From positions 1 to 54,477 of the forward strand of contig SKOQ01000030.1 in assembly GCA_007119985.1 (NCBI GenBank): a stretch of 54,477 nucleotides of DNA, read 5' to 3'. The position numbers and the translations under genes are program-made. Shown one piece after another: positions 1 to 8,589 of this stretch; position 1 is the stretch's first letter, and each line of letters begins with the position of its first letter. Source of the DNA: Marinospirillum sp. Its GTDB lineage: Bacteria > Pseudomonadota > Gammaproteobacteria > Pseudomonadales > Halomonadaceae. Under the pieces are notes generated by a model. That model ran no database searches. It worked only from the letters and a program-made list of their open reading frames with translations, and was not told the DNA's origin.

Positions 1-2510
1 TGCTCCATCGCCTCGACTTCTTCCTGTGTCCGGATGCGCACATGGCTCAGGATACGGACCACATCACTACGCACCTGAACAAGAAAATGTTCAAAGAGCC
101 CGAAAGCTTCACGCTTGTATTCTTGCTTGGGGTTCTTTTGTGCATAACCGCGCAAATGTATCCCCTGACGCAGCTGATCCATGGATTGCAGATGCTCTTT
201 CCAGCGTGTGTCCAGCACCTGTAGCATCACCTGCTGCTCAAATTGACGCAGTACCTTCGCCCCAACCTGCTCTTCTTTTTGCTGATAAGCGGTCTCTAGT
301 TCTGCCTGCAACTTCTCACGTAGTGGCTCTTCGTGCAGTTTGCTATCTTCATCCAACCATTTTTGAACAGGTAGACTGAGATTAAATTCTGTTTCGAGAT
401 GCTTCTCCAACTCCGCTACACGCCATTGCTCTGGCATGGACTGAGGTGGAATAAATTGAGAAATCGCATCGTTCAAAACATCCCAGCGCATTTCTTTAAT
501 TTCTTCTACAATCTCTTCTGACTCTAGAATCGCTTTACGCTGACTATAAACAACTTGACGCTGGTCATTATTGACATCGTCATATTCAAGCAATTGCTTA
601 CGAATATCAAAGTTACGCCCCTCGACCTTGCGCTGAGCTTTCTCGACGGCATTGGTGACCATCTTATGCTCAATGGCCTCACCTTCTTTCATCCCTAGCA
701 TCGACATCATGTTTTTGACACGATCTGAAGCAAAGATCCGCATCAAGTTATCTTCAAGAGAAAGAAAGAAACGAGTTGAGCCAGGGTCCCCCTGACGACC
801 AGCACGACCACGAAGCTGATTGTCAATACGGCGCGATTCATGGCGCTCGGTGCCGATGACATGCAAGCCACCCGCCGCCACAACCTGATCATGGCGCTCT
901 TGCCAGGCCGCGCGCAGTGCATCGAGCTGTTCTGGCGCGATATCGCCCAGCTTGGCGGCTTCGACTTCCCAATTGCCACCCAGCACAATATCCGTTCCAC
1001 GACCGGCCATATTAGTCGCCAAAGTCACCGCACCGGGACGTCCAGCCTGAGCAATGATTTCGGCTTCACTTTCATGCTGTTTCGCGTTGAGTACTTTATG
1101 CGCTACACCGGCTTTTTTAAGCAAGCGGCTCACATACTCAGAAGTTTCGATTGAAGCGGTACCAATCAACACCGGTTGCTGACGCTCAACATAGTGTTGT
1201 GTTTCTTTAATAATCGCGTCGAACTTATCCTGAGCCGACATAAAAATCAGATCTTCATGATCCTTGCGCTGGACTGGATTATTCGTTGGAATGACGACAA
1301 CATCTAAACCGTAAATATGATGGAACTCATAAGCCTCGGTATCGGCGGTCCCCGTCATACCAGAGAGTTTTTCATACAGACGGAAGTAGTTCTGGAAGGT
1401 TGTTGAAGCCAAGGTTTGGCTTTCAGCTTGAATTTTCAAACCTTCTTTAGCTTCAATCGCCTGATGCAGACCCTCACCCCAACGCCGACCCGGCATGGTT
1501 CGTCCAGTGTGCTCATCAACAATCACCACCTGGCCTTCAGCGATGATGTAATCAACATCTTTATGGAACATATGGTGGGCACGCAAACCTGAGTGCACAT
1601 GATGGAGTAGATTAAGATTAGCTGGAGCATAAAGACTCTCACCTTCTTGGATCAAGCCATCTTTCGCCATCAGCTCTTCTACCAACTGGTGTCCAGCCTC
1701 GGTGAGTTCGATGCTGCGCTGCTTCTCATCAACAATGAAATGGCCTTCTTCCTGCTCTTCATTCCAAGGTTGAAGCTGGGGTACGAGCTGGTTAATTTTG
1801 ATATAAAGTGCTGAGCTATCTTCTGCTGCGCCTGAAATAATCAACGGGGTCCGAGCCTCATCAATTAAGATCGAGTCAACCTCATCGACCACAGCAAAAT
1901 ACAGGTTGCGCTGAACGCGATCCTGGGCTGAAAAGGCCATATTATCGCGCAGATAATCAAAGCCGAATTCATTATTCGTACCGTAGGTAATATCCGCTTG
2001 GTAGGCCGCTTTCTTTTCTTCTGGGCTTTGACCGGCATAGATCACACCCACAGTTAAGCCCAGAAAGTCATAGAGCTTGCCCATCCACTGCGCATCACGG
2101 CGTGCCAGATAGTCATTCACGGTTACAACATGCACGCCCTTGCCCGCTAACGCATTCAGGTAGACCGCCAGAGTCGACATCAGCGTTTTACCTTCACCGG
2201 TGCGCATCTCGGCAATTTTGCCCTCGTGCAGTGCCATACCACCAATCAACTGTACATCAAAGTGGCGCATTTTCATGCTGCGCTGACTGGCCTCGCGCAC
2301 GAGAGCGAAGCTCTCTGGTAGCAGCGTATCTAGCTTTTCACCTTGCTGGACTCTTTGCTGGAGGACCTGGGTCTCCTTGGCGAAGTCAGCATCAGCCAAT
2401 TGCTGATACCGAGGCTCAAGAGCGTTAATCTGCTGAACCAGTTTTCTCAGTTTTTTTAATTCACGCTCATTTTTGCTGCCAAAAATCTTCTTCAATAACG
2501 GGGTAATCAT
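1..2510 (-). CDS. secA: SecA preprotein translocase ATPase, C-terminus cut by window edge
   Basis: SecA is the ATPase motor that drives unfolded preproteins through SecYEG. The frame is open from an ATG at 2508-2510 to the left edge, about 836 codons, so only the last several dozen residues (linker and zinc-binding tail) should be missing. The start MITPLLKKIFGSKNER is typical. The Walker A region MRTGEGKT lies near residue 105, and RGTDIVLGGNWE plus GRAGRQGDPG mark the second nucleotide-binding domain. The last visible residues read TQEEVEAME. The gene is last in this minus-strand cluster and has its own promoter candidate. There is no room for a secM-type arrest peptide upstream; the upstream neighbour is an M23 peptidase, as in pseudomonads. 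Confidence 0.97.
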   Translation of the reverse strand, partial: MITPLLKKIFGSKNERELKKLRKLVQQINALEPRYQQLADADFAKETQVLQQRVQQGEKLDTLLPESFALVREASQRSMKMRHFDVQLIGGMALHEGKIAEMRTGEGKTLMSTLAVYLNALAGKGVHVVTVNDYLARRDAQWMGKLYDFLGLTVGVIYAGQSPEEKKAAYQADITYGTNNEFGFDYLRDNMAFSAQDRVQRNLYFAVVDEVDSILIDEARTPLIISGAAEDSSALYIKINQLVPQLQPWNEEQEEGHFIVDEKQRSIELTEAGHQLVEELMAKDGLIQEGESLYAPANLNLLHHVHSGLRAHHMFHKDVDYIIAEGQVVIVDEHTGRTMPGRRWGEGLHQAIEAKEGLKIQAESQTLASTTFQNYFRLYEKLSGMTGTADTEAYEFHHIYGLDVVVIPTNNPVQRKDHEDLIFMSAQDKFDAIIKETQHYVERQQPVLIGTASIETSEYVSRLLKKAGVAHKVLNAKQHESEAEIIAQAGRPGAVTLATNMAGRGTDIVLGGNWEVEAAKLGDIAPEQLDALRAAWQERHDQVVAAGGLHVIGTERHESRRIDNQLRGRAGRQGDPGSTRFFLSLEDNLMRIFASDRVKNMMSMLGMKEGEAIEHKMVTNAVEKAQRKVEGRNFDIRKQLLEYDDVNNDQRQVVYSQRKAILESEEIVEEIKEMRWDVLNDAISQFIPPQSMPEQWRVAELEKHLETEFNLSLPVQKWLDEDSKLHEEPLREKLQAELETAYQQKEEQVGAKVLRQFEQQVMLQVLDTRWKEHLQSMDQLRQGIHLRGYAQKNPKQEYKREAFGLFEHFLVQVRSDVVRILSHVRIRTQEEVEAME

Positions 2511-2564
2511 GAACAGTCCTTAGCACTTAAAATAAAATGGATGTCAATCACAAAACATCAGGCC

Positions 2565-2573
2565 ATTATAACA
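2565..2573 (-). promoter_or_regulatory. Extended -10 promoter candidate for secA
   Basis: On the minus strand the sequence TGTTATAAT is a perfect extended -10 element (TG-n-TATAAT), 55 bases upstream of the secA ATG. No convincing -35 lies 17 bases further up, which extended -10 promoters tolerate. The element falls in the T-rich tail of the preceding hairpin. The assignment is inference from motif and position. Confidence 0.5.
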
Positions 2574-2596
2574 ACAACACCCGCCTAATGCGGGTG
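2565..2596 (-). terminator. Weak intrinsic terminator after the M23 peptidase gene
   Basis: Arms CACCCGC and GCGGGTG (2578-2584 and 2590-2596) form a 7-bp GC-rich stem with a 5-base loop. On the minus strand it is followed by TTGTTGTTAT. The U-tract is interrupted, so termination may be partial and some transcripts may read into secA. Confidence 0.5.
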
Positions 2597-2621
2597 CTGA
2601 GAAAAAAATGTTTGAGCTAGA

Positions 2622-3551
2622 TTAAGGTGCAGAGCGAGAGATAAAGCGCGCTGGATCGATCGCTCGCCCATTATGGATCACCTCAAAATGGACATGGGTA
2701 CCGGTGCAGCGACCAGTGCATCCCATCAACCCGACCACATCACCACGCTGAACCACATCACCCTTTGACACTACAAAATCATTCAGGTGGGCGTAGCGGG
2801 TCAAATAACCATCGCCATGATCAATTTCGACCAGATTACCGTAGCCGCCACGACGGGATGCAAACACCACCAAACCCGCCCCCACAGCGATCACGTTTGA
2901 GTTTTCTCGGCCAGCATAATCTATGCCTTCATGCCAGCTCGTACGACCTGTAAAGGGATCACTACGACGACCAAAAGGCGAGGACATCCAGCCCTGTTGT
3001 ACAGGACGACCCGCTAAGTAGACTTGATCAGCAAGGCTCCGATTCGTCAGCAGGGAATGGATTAACTCGAGCTGCTGACGGCGGTGATCAATTTGCATCT
3101 CTAAAGCTTCAAGGGTTTGCATCAGCTCCGTATCAGTATAACCAGAGCCCTCTTCATAAGGAGACTCTGGACCACCAATCGGCGGCGGCATTTCAAAATC
3201 AAACTCATCACCTAAATCAGCGACAACTGTCAGCCGGCGCCCAAGAGCATCGAGGCGCAAGAGCCGCGCCTGGAGCTCACCTAAACGTGGCGTCAGCGCC
3301 TCAATACGCTCTAACGAAGAACGTCGAATCGCATCAACCTCCGCTCTTTGCGCATCTAGTTCCTGGTGCAGCATTTGCGTCGCACGATTGTTAGCAAGCC
3401 GCTCTTGAGCGTCAACCCACCAATACACAAGACTGCCGCCTATCGCTGCTGGAATAGCGAAAACAACCACAATAAAAAAGGTGAGTGTCCAAGCCGTCAG
3501 GTTGATTGATCGGCCAGAGGAATGCTTACCAGAAAAAAGAATCAAGTTCAT
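2622..3551 (-). CDS. Membrane-anchored M23 family murein endopeptidase
   Basis: This is a predicted periplasmic LytM/M23 metallopeptidase that cuts peptidoglycan cross-links. An N-terminal membrane anchor spans about residues 18-45. A coiled-coil-like stretch follows (about 48-110 and 140-170), then the M23 domain from about 185. The zinc and catalytic set looks complete: HEGID (H207, D211), YAHLN (H255) and HVHFE (H286, H288), so it should be active rather than an EnvC-like activator. The ATG at 3549-3551 is preferred over an adjacent TTG because AGGAA lies 8 bases upstream. It diverges from dciA and precedes secA, the arrangement I recall for the lpxC-secA interval of pseudomonads. Its exact cellular role is not shown by the sequence. 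Confidence 0.9.
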   Translation of the reverse strand: MNLILFSGKHSSGRSINLTAWTLTFFIVVVFAIPAAIGGSLVYWWVDAQERLANNRATQMLHQELDAQRAEVDAIRRSSLERIEALTPRLGELQARLLRLDALGRRLTVVADLGDEFDFEMPPPIGGPESPYEEGSGYTDTELMQTLEALEMQIDHRRQQLELIHSLLTNRSLADQVYLAGRPVQQGWMSSPFGRRSDPFTGRTSWHEGIDYAGRENSNVIAVGAGLVVFASRRGGYGNLVEIDHGDGYLTRYAHLNDFVVSKGDVVQRGDVVGLMGCTGRCTGTHVHFEVIHNGRAIDPARFISRSAP

Positions 3552-3635
3552 CAAGTCGTTCCTGTCTCGCCCTTGGTATTCAGGGTCATTATGGTTATGC
3601 TCAGCAGCTGAACTTCAGATAAGAGGCATTTTTGA

Positions 3636-4100
3636 GTGAGTATAAAGGCAAGAGCAGGTCAAACAAAATCCCTAAATAGCCTTATTAACAAAGATACCTC
3701 AGTTTTAGGGGCGCTCATCAACAGAGCAACAAAACTGAAACAAATTGAAACGCATTTGACTGCTCTGCTACCTGAAGCCTTGCGCAATGAGTTTCGTGTG
3801 GCCGACTGGCAACAGCAGCGCCTTATTTTGATGGCAAGCCAAGCCACACTGCTCACCTACTTTCGCTTTGCAGAACCTCAGATCCGCATGCAACTCCAGC
3901 AACATTATCCTGATCTAGAGAGAATAGAACTGAAAATTCGCCCTCGCCCGCCACAACCCAAAACCATACCAACCAAAAAAATCCAGCTGAGTGACGTCAC
4001 ACGCGAGCAGCTTCTCTCTATGGCCGATCAGGAAGAGCACCCTGAACTTAAAGCAGCGCTCATCATGCTAGCTAAGAGCCATCAGGCAGAGCAGACATAA
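3636..4100 (+). CDS. dciA: DciA-like DUF721 protein, probable replicative helicase loader
   Basis: The product is a 154-residue protein of the DUF721 family. DciA is the ancestral loader of the DnaB helicase in bacteria that lack the phage-derived DnaC or DnaI. The compact domain spans about residues 15-105 (LINRATKLKQIETHLTALLP, then VADWQQQRLILMASQA and a YFRFAEPQIRMQL segment). A basic, proline-rich linker (RPRPPQPKTIPTKK) and a helical tail follow. The start is a GTG at 3636 with AGAGG about 10 bases upstream. It is the only plus-strand gene in the dcw block, convergent with lpxC and divergent from the peptidase. Family assignment rests on sequence pattern and locus position. Confidence 0.8.
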   Translation: MSIKARAGQTKSLNSLINKDTSVLGALINRATKLKQIETHLTALLPEALRNEFRVADWQQQRLILMASQATLLTYFRFAEPQIRMQLQQHYPDLERIELKIRPRPPQPKTIPTKKIQLSDVTREQLLSMADQEEHPELKAALIMLAKSHQAEQT

Positions 4101-4125
4101 AAAACCCAGCATTAAGCTGGGTTTT
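4101..4125. terminator. Bidirectional intrinsic terminator between dciA and lpxC
   Basis: The palindrome AAAACCCAGC, ATTAA loop, GCTGGGTTTT gives a strong stem with a T-run on either strand. It sits exactly between the convergent stop codons of dciA and lpxC, so it should terminate both. Confidence 0.85.
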
Positions 4126-4140
4126 ATCAGATGGTAAGAC

Positions 4141-5055
4141 TTAAGCTGTTGCGAGGGGCGATGCATAAGAAATAGGCGACTGCTCAGATTCACCTTCAAA
4201 AGTCACAACTTCCCAAGCATCAGGCTGAGCAATCAAAGCACGCAGCAACTGATTATTCAAACCATGTCCAGATTTATGGCCTTTAAATTCACCAATCAAG
4301 CTTTTGCCAAGCAGATACAAATCACCAATCGCATCAAGCACCTTGTGCTTAACAAACTCATCTTCGTAGCGCAGACCGTCTTCATTGAGAATACGGTAGT
4401 CATCCACGACAATAGCGTTTTCCATACTGCCGCCGAGCGCCAGGTTGCGTGAACGCAGAAACTCGATATCGCGCATAAAGCCAAAAGTACGCGCACGACT
4501 GACTTCACGCACAAAGGAGGTGGTCGAAAAATCAATGACCGTAGTCTGCTTTTGATCACGAAAAACGGGGTGATCAAAATCGATACTAAAGCCGACTCTA
4601 AAGCCTTCATAAGGCTCAAAACTAGCAATCTTATCGTCTTCACGCACTTCGATTTTTTTCTTAATGCGAATAAATTCTTTAGGGGCTTCCAGCTCTTGAA
4701 TACCGGCGGACTGAATCAAGAAGACAAAAGGGCCAGCACTGCCATCCATAATGGGCACTTCTGGCGCACTGACTTCGACATAGAGGTTATCAATACCCAA
4801 TCCAGCAAGAGCGGAGAGCAGGTGCTCAACCGTGCTGACTTTAGCATCACCTTCACAGAGGGTCGTCGACAGAGTGGTTTCACGCACATTTTGTGCACAA
4901 GCATGAATTTCGGCGACTGGATCAAGATCCACTCGACGGAACACAATACCTGTATTGGCAGGAGCTGGACGGAGTGTTAAATAAACTTTCTCGCCTGAGT
5001 GTAAACCAACACCTGTGGCGCGAATGGTGTTTCTGAGGGTGCATTGCTTAATCAT
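4141..5055 (-). CDS. lpxC: UDP-3-O-acyl-N-acetylglucosamine deacetylase LpxC
   Basis: LpxC is the zinc enzyme for the first committed step of lipid A synthesis. With the ATG at 5053-5055 the product is 304 residues starting MIKQCTLRNTIRATGVGLHS. That matches the family start, and TVEHLLSAL supplies E77 and H78. Other ligands and catalytic residues are HKVLDAIGDL (H237, D241) and KSGHGLNN (H264). A GTG at 5059-5061, two codons earlier, is better spaced from a GGAG and could be the true start. As in most Gammaproteobacteria it follows ftsZ but is probably transcribed separately. The 170-base gap upstream contains a TATAAT. Confidence 0.96.
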   Translation of the reverse strand: MIKQCTLRNTIRATGVGLHSGEKVYLTLRPAPANTGIVFRRVDLDPVAEIHACAQNVRETTLSTTLCEGDAKVSTVEHLLSALAGLGIDNLYVEVSAPEVPIMDGSAGPFVFLIQSAGIQELEAPKEFIRIKKKIEVREDDKIASFEPYEGFRVGFSIDFDHPVFRDQKQTTVIDFSTTSFVREVSRARTFGFMRDIEFLRSRNLALGGSMENAIVVDDYRILNEDGLRYEDEFVKHKVLDAIGDLYLLGKSLIGEFKGHKSGHGLNNQLLRALIAQPDAWEVVTFEGESEQSPISYASPLATA

Positions 5056-5122
5056 TGCCACTCATCTCAGCTCCCACGGAGCTTAAAATCACTAAAAAAT
5101 CTGCTGAACAGATGGCCGTTTC

Positions 5123-5128
5123 ATTATA
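5123..5128 (-). promoter_or_regulatory. -10 candidate for lpxC
   Basis: A perfect TATAAT on the minus strand lies about 70 bases upstream of the lpxC start in an AT-rich stretch. No clear -35 is seen at 16-18 bases, so this is a suggestion only. The same gap contains a run of seven T on the minus strand after a weak TGTG/CACA stem, which could end the ftsZ transcript. Confidence 0.35.
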
Positions 5129-5225
5129 TTTTAACAAATTCAAAGCTTGGGTAAATGCCAATCAGAGATTTTATCAAAAAAAGACTTATTGTGCGCTATA
5201 TCACATACGACTGAACTCAAGCCCA

Positions 5226-6395
5226 TCAATCTGCTTGGCGACGCAGGAACGTAGGAATATCTAGCTCAATATTGTTCTGTCCTTCTGGCACAGGATGCTG
5301 CACACGAGCAGGCCGCGCTACAGGTGCTGGCTCTTCATGCACAGCACGCGCTGCTGGGCGGACCGGACGACTTGGCTGGGCGATGGACTGCTGCTGCACA
5401 CTCTTTTTGGGTGCAGGCTGCGGCTCTTCGTGACGACGCTCTAAACCTGTCGCAACAACCGTAACACGCACCTCGTCTCCCATGGATTCATCCACAGTGG
5501 CGCCATAAATAATCGTTGCATCTTCAGCGGCAAACTCTTCAATCACTTCACCAACTTCGGTCAGCTCACCAAGGCCAAAGCTATTGTTCGCAGTGATATT
5601 TACCAAAATACCACGCGCTCCCTTGAGCTCAATATCCTCCAACAGCGGACAACGGACAGCAGCCTCGGCAGCATCACGCGCTCGCTGCTCGCCTTTACCT
5701 GTTCCCGTCCCCATCATGGCCATACCCATTTCTGACATCACTGTTTTGACATCAGCGAAATCGACATTCATCAACTCGCCAGGTTGGGTGATTAAATCCG
5801 CGATTCCTTGAACGGCACCAAGTAAAACGTTATTGGCTTCGTCAAAACCTTGCTGCAAGGTGGCACTTTTCCCCAAAACTGACATCAGCTTTTGATTGGG
5901 GATGGTAATCAGAGAATCGACATGCTGGATCAGCTGCGCGATACCTTCTTCTGCCACGCGCATTTTGCGGCGACCCTCCAAAGGGAAGGGTTTGGTGACA
6001 ACTGCAACGGTCAGAATACCCAATTCTCTGGCCACTTCAGCCACGATCGGAGCTGCGCCTGTCCCTGTCCCCCCACCCATGCCGGCAGTGATAAAAACCA
6101 TATCGGCACCTTGGAGAACTTCGCTAATTCTTTCGCGATCTTCTAATGCAGCCTGGCGCCCCACTTCAGGGTTGGCGCCAGCACCTAAGCCTTTTGTAAT
6201 TTGCCCGCCGAGCTGAAGCTGTGTCTTGGCTTCATTTTTTTGCAAATCCTGTGCGTCGGTGTTCGCCACGATGAAATCCACACCCACAACATGGCTCTTT
6301 ACCATGTGGTTTACTGCATTGCCACCGCCGCCACCAACACCAATGACTTTGATAACCGCTGAGGATGCTGGTGAATTTTCAACTAATTCGAACAT
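5226..6395 (-). CDS. ftsZ: Cell division GTPase FtsZ
   Basis: FtsZ is the tubulin-like GTPase that polymerises into the Z ring. The product is 389 residues starting MFELVENSPASSAVIKVIGVGGGG. The ATG at 6393-6395 has AGGAG 7 bases upstream, so a longer frame starting 17 codons earlier is rejected. The tubulin signature GGGTGTG is at residues 107-113. A proline- and glutamine-rich linker of about 60 residues follows the core, and the tail ends IELDIPTFLRRQAD, the conserved peptide that binds FtsA and ZipA. It lies after ftsA across a 157-base leader with terminator-like hairpins, which may tune the FtsZ:FtsA ratio. Confidence 0.98.
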   Translation of the reverse strand: MFELVENSPASSAVIKVIGVGGGGGNAVNHMVKSHVVGVDFIVANTDAQDLQKNEAKTQLQLGGQITKGLGAGANPEVGRQAALEDRERISEVLQGADMVFITAGMGGGTGTGAAPIVAEVARELGILTVAVVTKPFPLEGRRKMRVAEEGIAQLIQHVDSLITIPNQKLMSVLGKSATLQQGFDEANNVLLGAVQGIADLITQPGELMNVDFADVKTVMSEMGMAMMGTGTGKGEQRARDAAEAAVRCPLLEDIELKGARGILVNITANNSFGLGELTEVGEVIEEFAAEDATIIYGATVDESMGDEVRVTVVATGLERRHEEPQPAPKKSVQQQSIAQPSRPVRPAARAVHEEPAPVARPARVQHPVPEGQNNIELDIPTFLRRQAD

Positions 6396-6444
6396 GTGCC
6401 GTCTCCTGATGACTCTATTCGGTCGGACTGGGATGCAATAGACC

Positions 6445-6488
6445 AAAAAAAGGATGAACCGATTATTTTTAGATTAACAAATTCATCC
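6445..6488 (-). terminator. Terminator- or attenuator-like hairpin between ftsA and ftsZ
   Basis: On the minus strand GGATGAA (6482-6488) pairs with TTCATCC (6452-6458) across a 23-base loop and is followed directly by seven T. The ftsZ start is only 49 bases further on. A second possible hairpin with AAAGCG and CGCTTT arms lies just upstream (6498-6528). A promoter-like TTGGAC with a TAAAAA 18 bases on overlaps the structure. It could be an attenuator, or a terminator plus ftsZ promoter. Confidence 0.55.
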
Positions 6489-6552
6489 TGTCCAATTAAA
6501 GCGCAATGCAGCAAAAAAAGGCCGCTTTGTAAAATTTCTTTGCAATTATGGC

Positions 6553-7818
6553 TTAGAATTGCCGCTGAAACCAGCCTTTTATCTTATCCACCAGTCCATC
6601 TGCGGCAACTTCTGGCCGCTGCGACACCTCCTGGCGGTAATGATTCGCCTCGGCCGAAGACTGCACCCGACCTCGAGCTAGCGCGGTATGGAGTAAGCCA
6701 ACGCCTGTTGAGTAAATAGGGTTGCGTACAACATCGTCCAATCCAGCCACAAACTGAGGGCTCGCTAAACGTACAGGCGCATGAAAGATCTCTTCAGCCA
6801 GCTCAACAGCCCCTTCCATTTTCGCTGTTCCGCCGGTCAGAACAATACCGGCAGGAATCAGGTCTTCAAAGCCACTACGGCGTATCTCAGCTTGGATCAG
6901 AGTAAACAGCTCGTCGTAGCGCGGCTCAACAATTTCCGCTAAGGACTGACGCGACAAATCTCGTGGCGGCCTATCTCCGACACTCGGCACTTTAATCAGT
7001 TCATCCGGCCCAGCTAATTGGGTCAAGGCACAAGCATATTTGATTTTGATTTCTTCGGCATGCTGAGTCGGTGTACGCAGCGCCATCGCAATATCATTGG
7101 TAACCTGATCTCCAGCAATAGGGATCACCGCAGTATGGCGTATTGCTCCCTCGGTAAAAATGGCAATATCTGTTGTGCCACCGCCTATATCGACCATGCA
7201 GACGCCAAGCTCTTTTTCATCATCTGTCAGCACGGCATAGCTTGAGGCCAGCTGTTCTAAGATGATGTCCTCAACCTCAAGACCACAATGACGGACACAC
7301 TTTTCTATGTTTTGCACTGCATTAACAGCACAGCTCACTAGGTGCACGCGGGCTTCCAAGCGGACACCAGACATTCCCAAGGGCTCACGAATGCCCTCTT
7401 GATTATCAATAATGTATTCTTGCGGCAGAATATGGATGATTTTCTGGTCACCGGGGATCTTGACCGCGCGCGCCGCGTCGATAACACGTTCTAGGTCTGT
7501 CTCTGTGGCTTCTCCGCGGATAGCCACCATCCCATGGGAGTTAAAACTTTGGATGTGGCTCCCAGCAATGCCAACATTGACTGAGTGAATCTCACATCCG
7601 GCCATCAGCTCTGCCTCTTCGACAGCACGGCGAATTGACTGGACAGTGGAATCAATATTAATCACAACGCCTTTTTTGAGTCCGCGCGAAGGATGAGAAC
7701 CTAAACCGATGATTTCAAGCAAACCCTCTTGGGTACGTTGCCCAACGATAGCAACCACCTTGGAAGTGCCTATATCGAGACCGACAACGAGTTGGCCGTG
7801 ATGCGCATCTTGAGCCAT
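6553..7818 (-). CDS. ftsA: Cell division actin-like ATPase FtsA
   Basis: FtsA tethers FtsZ filaments to the inner membrane and recruits later division proteins. The 421-residue product has the actin-family phosphate-1 motif GLDIGTSK (13-20) and the phosphate-2 motif VDIGGGTTDIA (about 209-219). The C-terminal amphipathic membrane-targeting helix is DKIKGWFQRQF. The 1C subdomain typical of FtsA lies between the two phosphate motifs. It follows ftsQ with a 62-base gap in the canonical ftsQ-ftsA-ftsZ order. Confidence 0.98.
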   Translation of the reverse strand: MAQDAHHGQLVVGLDIGTSKVVAIVGQRTQEGLLEIIGLGSHPSRGLKKGVVINIDSTVQSIRRAVEEAELMAGCEIHSVNVGIAGSHIQSFNSHGMVAIRGEATETDLERVIDAARAVKIPGDQKIIHILPQEYIIDNQEGIREPLGMSGVRLEARVHLVSCAVNAVQNIEKCVRHCGLEVEDIILEQLASSYAVLTDDEKELGVCMVDIGGGTTDIAIFTEGAIRHTAVIPIAGDQVTNDIAMALRTPTQHAEEIKIKYACALTQLAGPDELIKVPSVGDRPPRDLSRQSLAEIVEPRYDELFTLIQAEIRRSGFEDLIPAGIVLTGGTAKMEGAVELAEEIFHAPVRLASPQFVAGLDDVVRNPIYSTGVGLLHTALARGRVQSSAEANHYRQEVSQRPEVAADGLVDKIKGWFQRQF

Positions 7819-7880
7819 ATTTCATGCAACTCCATAAACAGTTCAGCGAGGACGCTCGTTAACGCCACTGGGCGCGTCAA

Positions 7881-8585
7881 CTACTCATTTTCTTGCGTGC
7901 TTCTTTTTACACTCAATCCATTCGGATAGCGCAAATCGACCACACGGATCTCGGATGGATGGTCACCAAGAGATTCATCCCAAATCCATAAAAACTGATT
8001 GATTTTCTTTTCTATATTATCACGCCCTAACATCACTCTAATAGAGCCATTCAGCTCAAATTGCCAAGCACCACGGGGTGCAAGGCTGATTTTTGTGATC
8101 GAGAGCGCTCTTTGCTGCAAAATAGGATCCAGTGCTCGCCATAGCGCGACCACCTGGGGGAGCTGATGAGCGGCACCATCAAAGCGCAATTCAGGCAAGA
8201 GTTCAGGCAACTGAGCAGGAACAAAGCCTTCTCCTTGCTCATCCAGTAACCCCCGCTCTCCCCATCGCGCCCAAATTTGGCGCTCAACTAAATGGATTTC
8301 CAACTGATCTGGCCAACGGCGCATCAGATCCACCTCAGCCACCCAAGGCTCAGCCTGCAGTAGGCGCTGTAAATGCGCCAAATCCATCCGCCAAAAAGGC
8401 GCTGCTAGGCTAGGGCGCACGAGCTGTTCAACTCGCTCTAGCGGCAGATAGCGCACTTCACCAAACAGGCTCACCTGACCAACAGGGCGCACCAGCGTGT
8501 GCTGCAGCCACCAAGCAATCAGCAGCAGCAGCAAACACAAGGGGAGCAAAAGTTGCAGCCAATACCGCCAAGTGCGCCTTTTCAT
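7881..8585 (-). CDS. ftsQ: Cell division protein FtsQ
   Basis: FtsQ is a bitopic divisome protein that links the early ring to FtsB and FtsL. The ATG at 8583-8585 gives 234 residues starting MKRRTWRYW. A TTG seven codons earlier is possible but would overlap ddl. One transmembrane helix is at about residues 8-29, then a POTRA-type domain (VSLFGEVRYLPLERVEQLV) and the FtsQ beta domain. The start lies 4 bases after the ddl stop, which suggests translational coupling. A strong Shine-Dalgarno is lacking, consistent with reinitiation. Confidence 0.93.
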   Translation of the reverse strand: MKRRTWRYWLQLLLPLCLLLLLIAWWLQHTLVRPVGQVSLFGEVRYLPLERVEQLVRPSLAAPFWRMDLAHLQRLLQAEPWVAEVDLMRRWPDQLEIHLVERQIWARWGERGLLDEQGEGFVPAQLPELLPELRFDGAAHQLPQVVALWRALDPILQQRALSITKISLAPRGAWQFELNGSIRVMLGRDNIEKKINQFLWIWDESLGDHPSEIRVVDLRYPNGLSVKRSTQENE

Positions 8586-8589
8586 TAAC

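Noticed and set aside
2511..2621. A secM-like arrest peptide upstream of secA
   Set aside because: The gap is only 111 bases and holds a terminator and promoter, with no signal-peptide frame.
5700..6000. Long plus-strand frames opposite ftsZ
   Set aside because: They are shadows of the highly constrained ftsZ coding sequence; none has a start site or recognisable domain.
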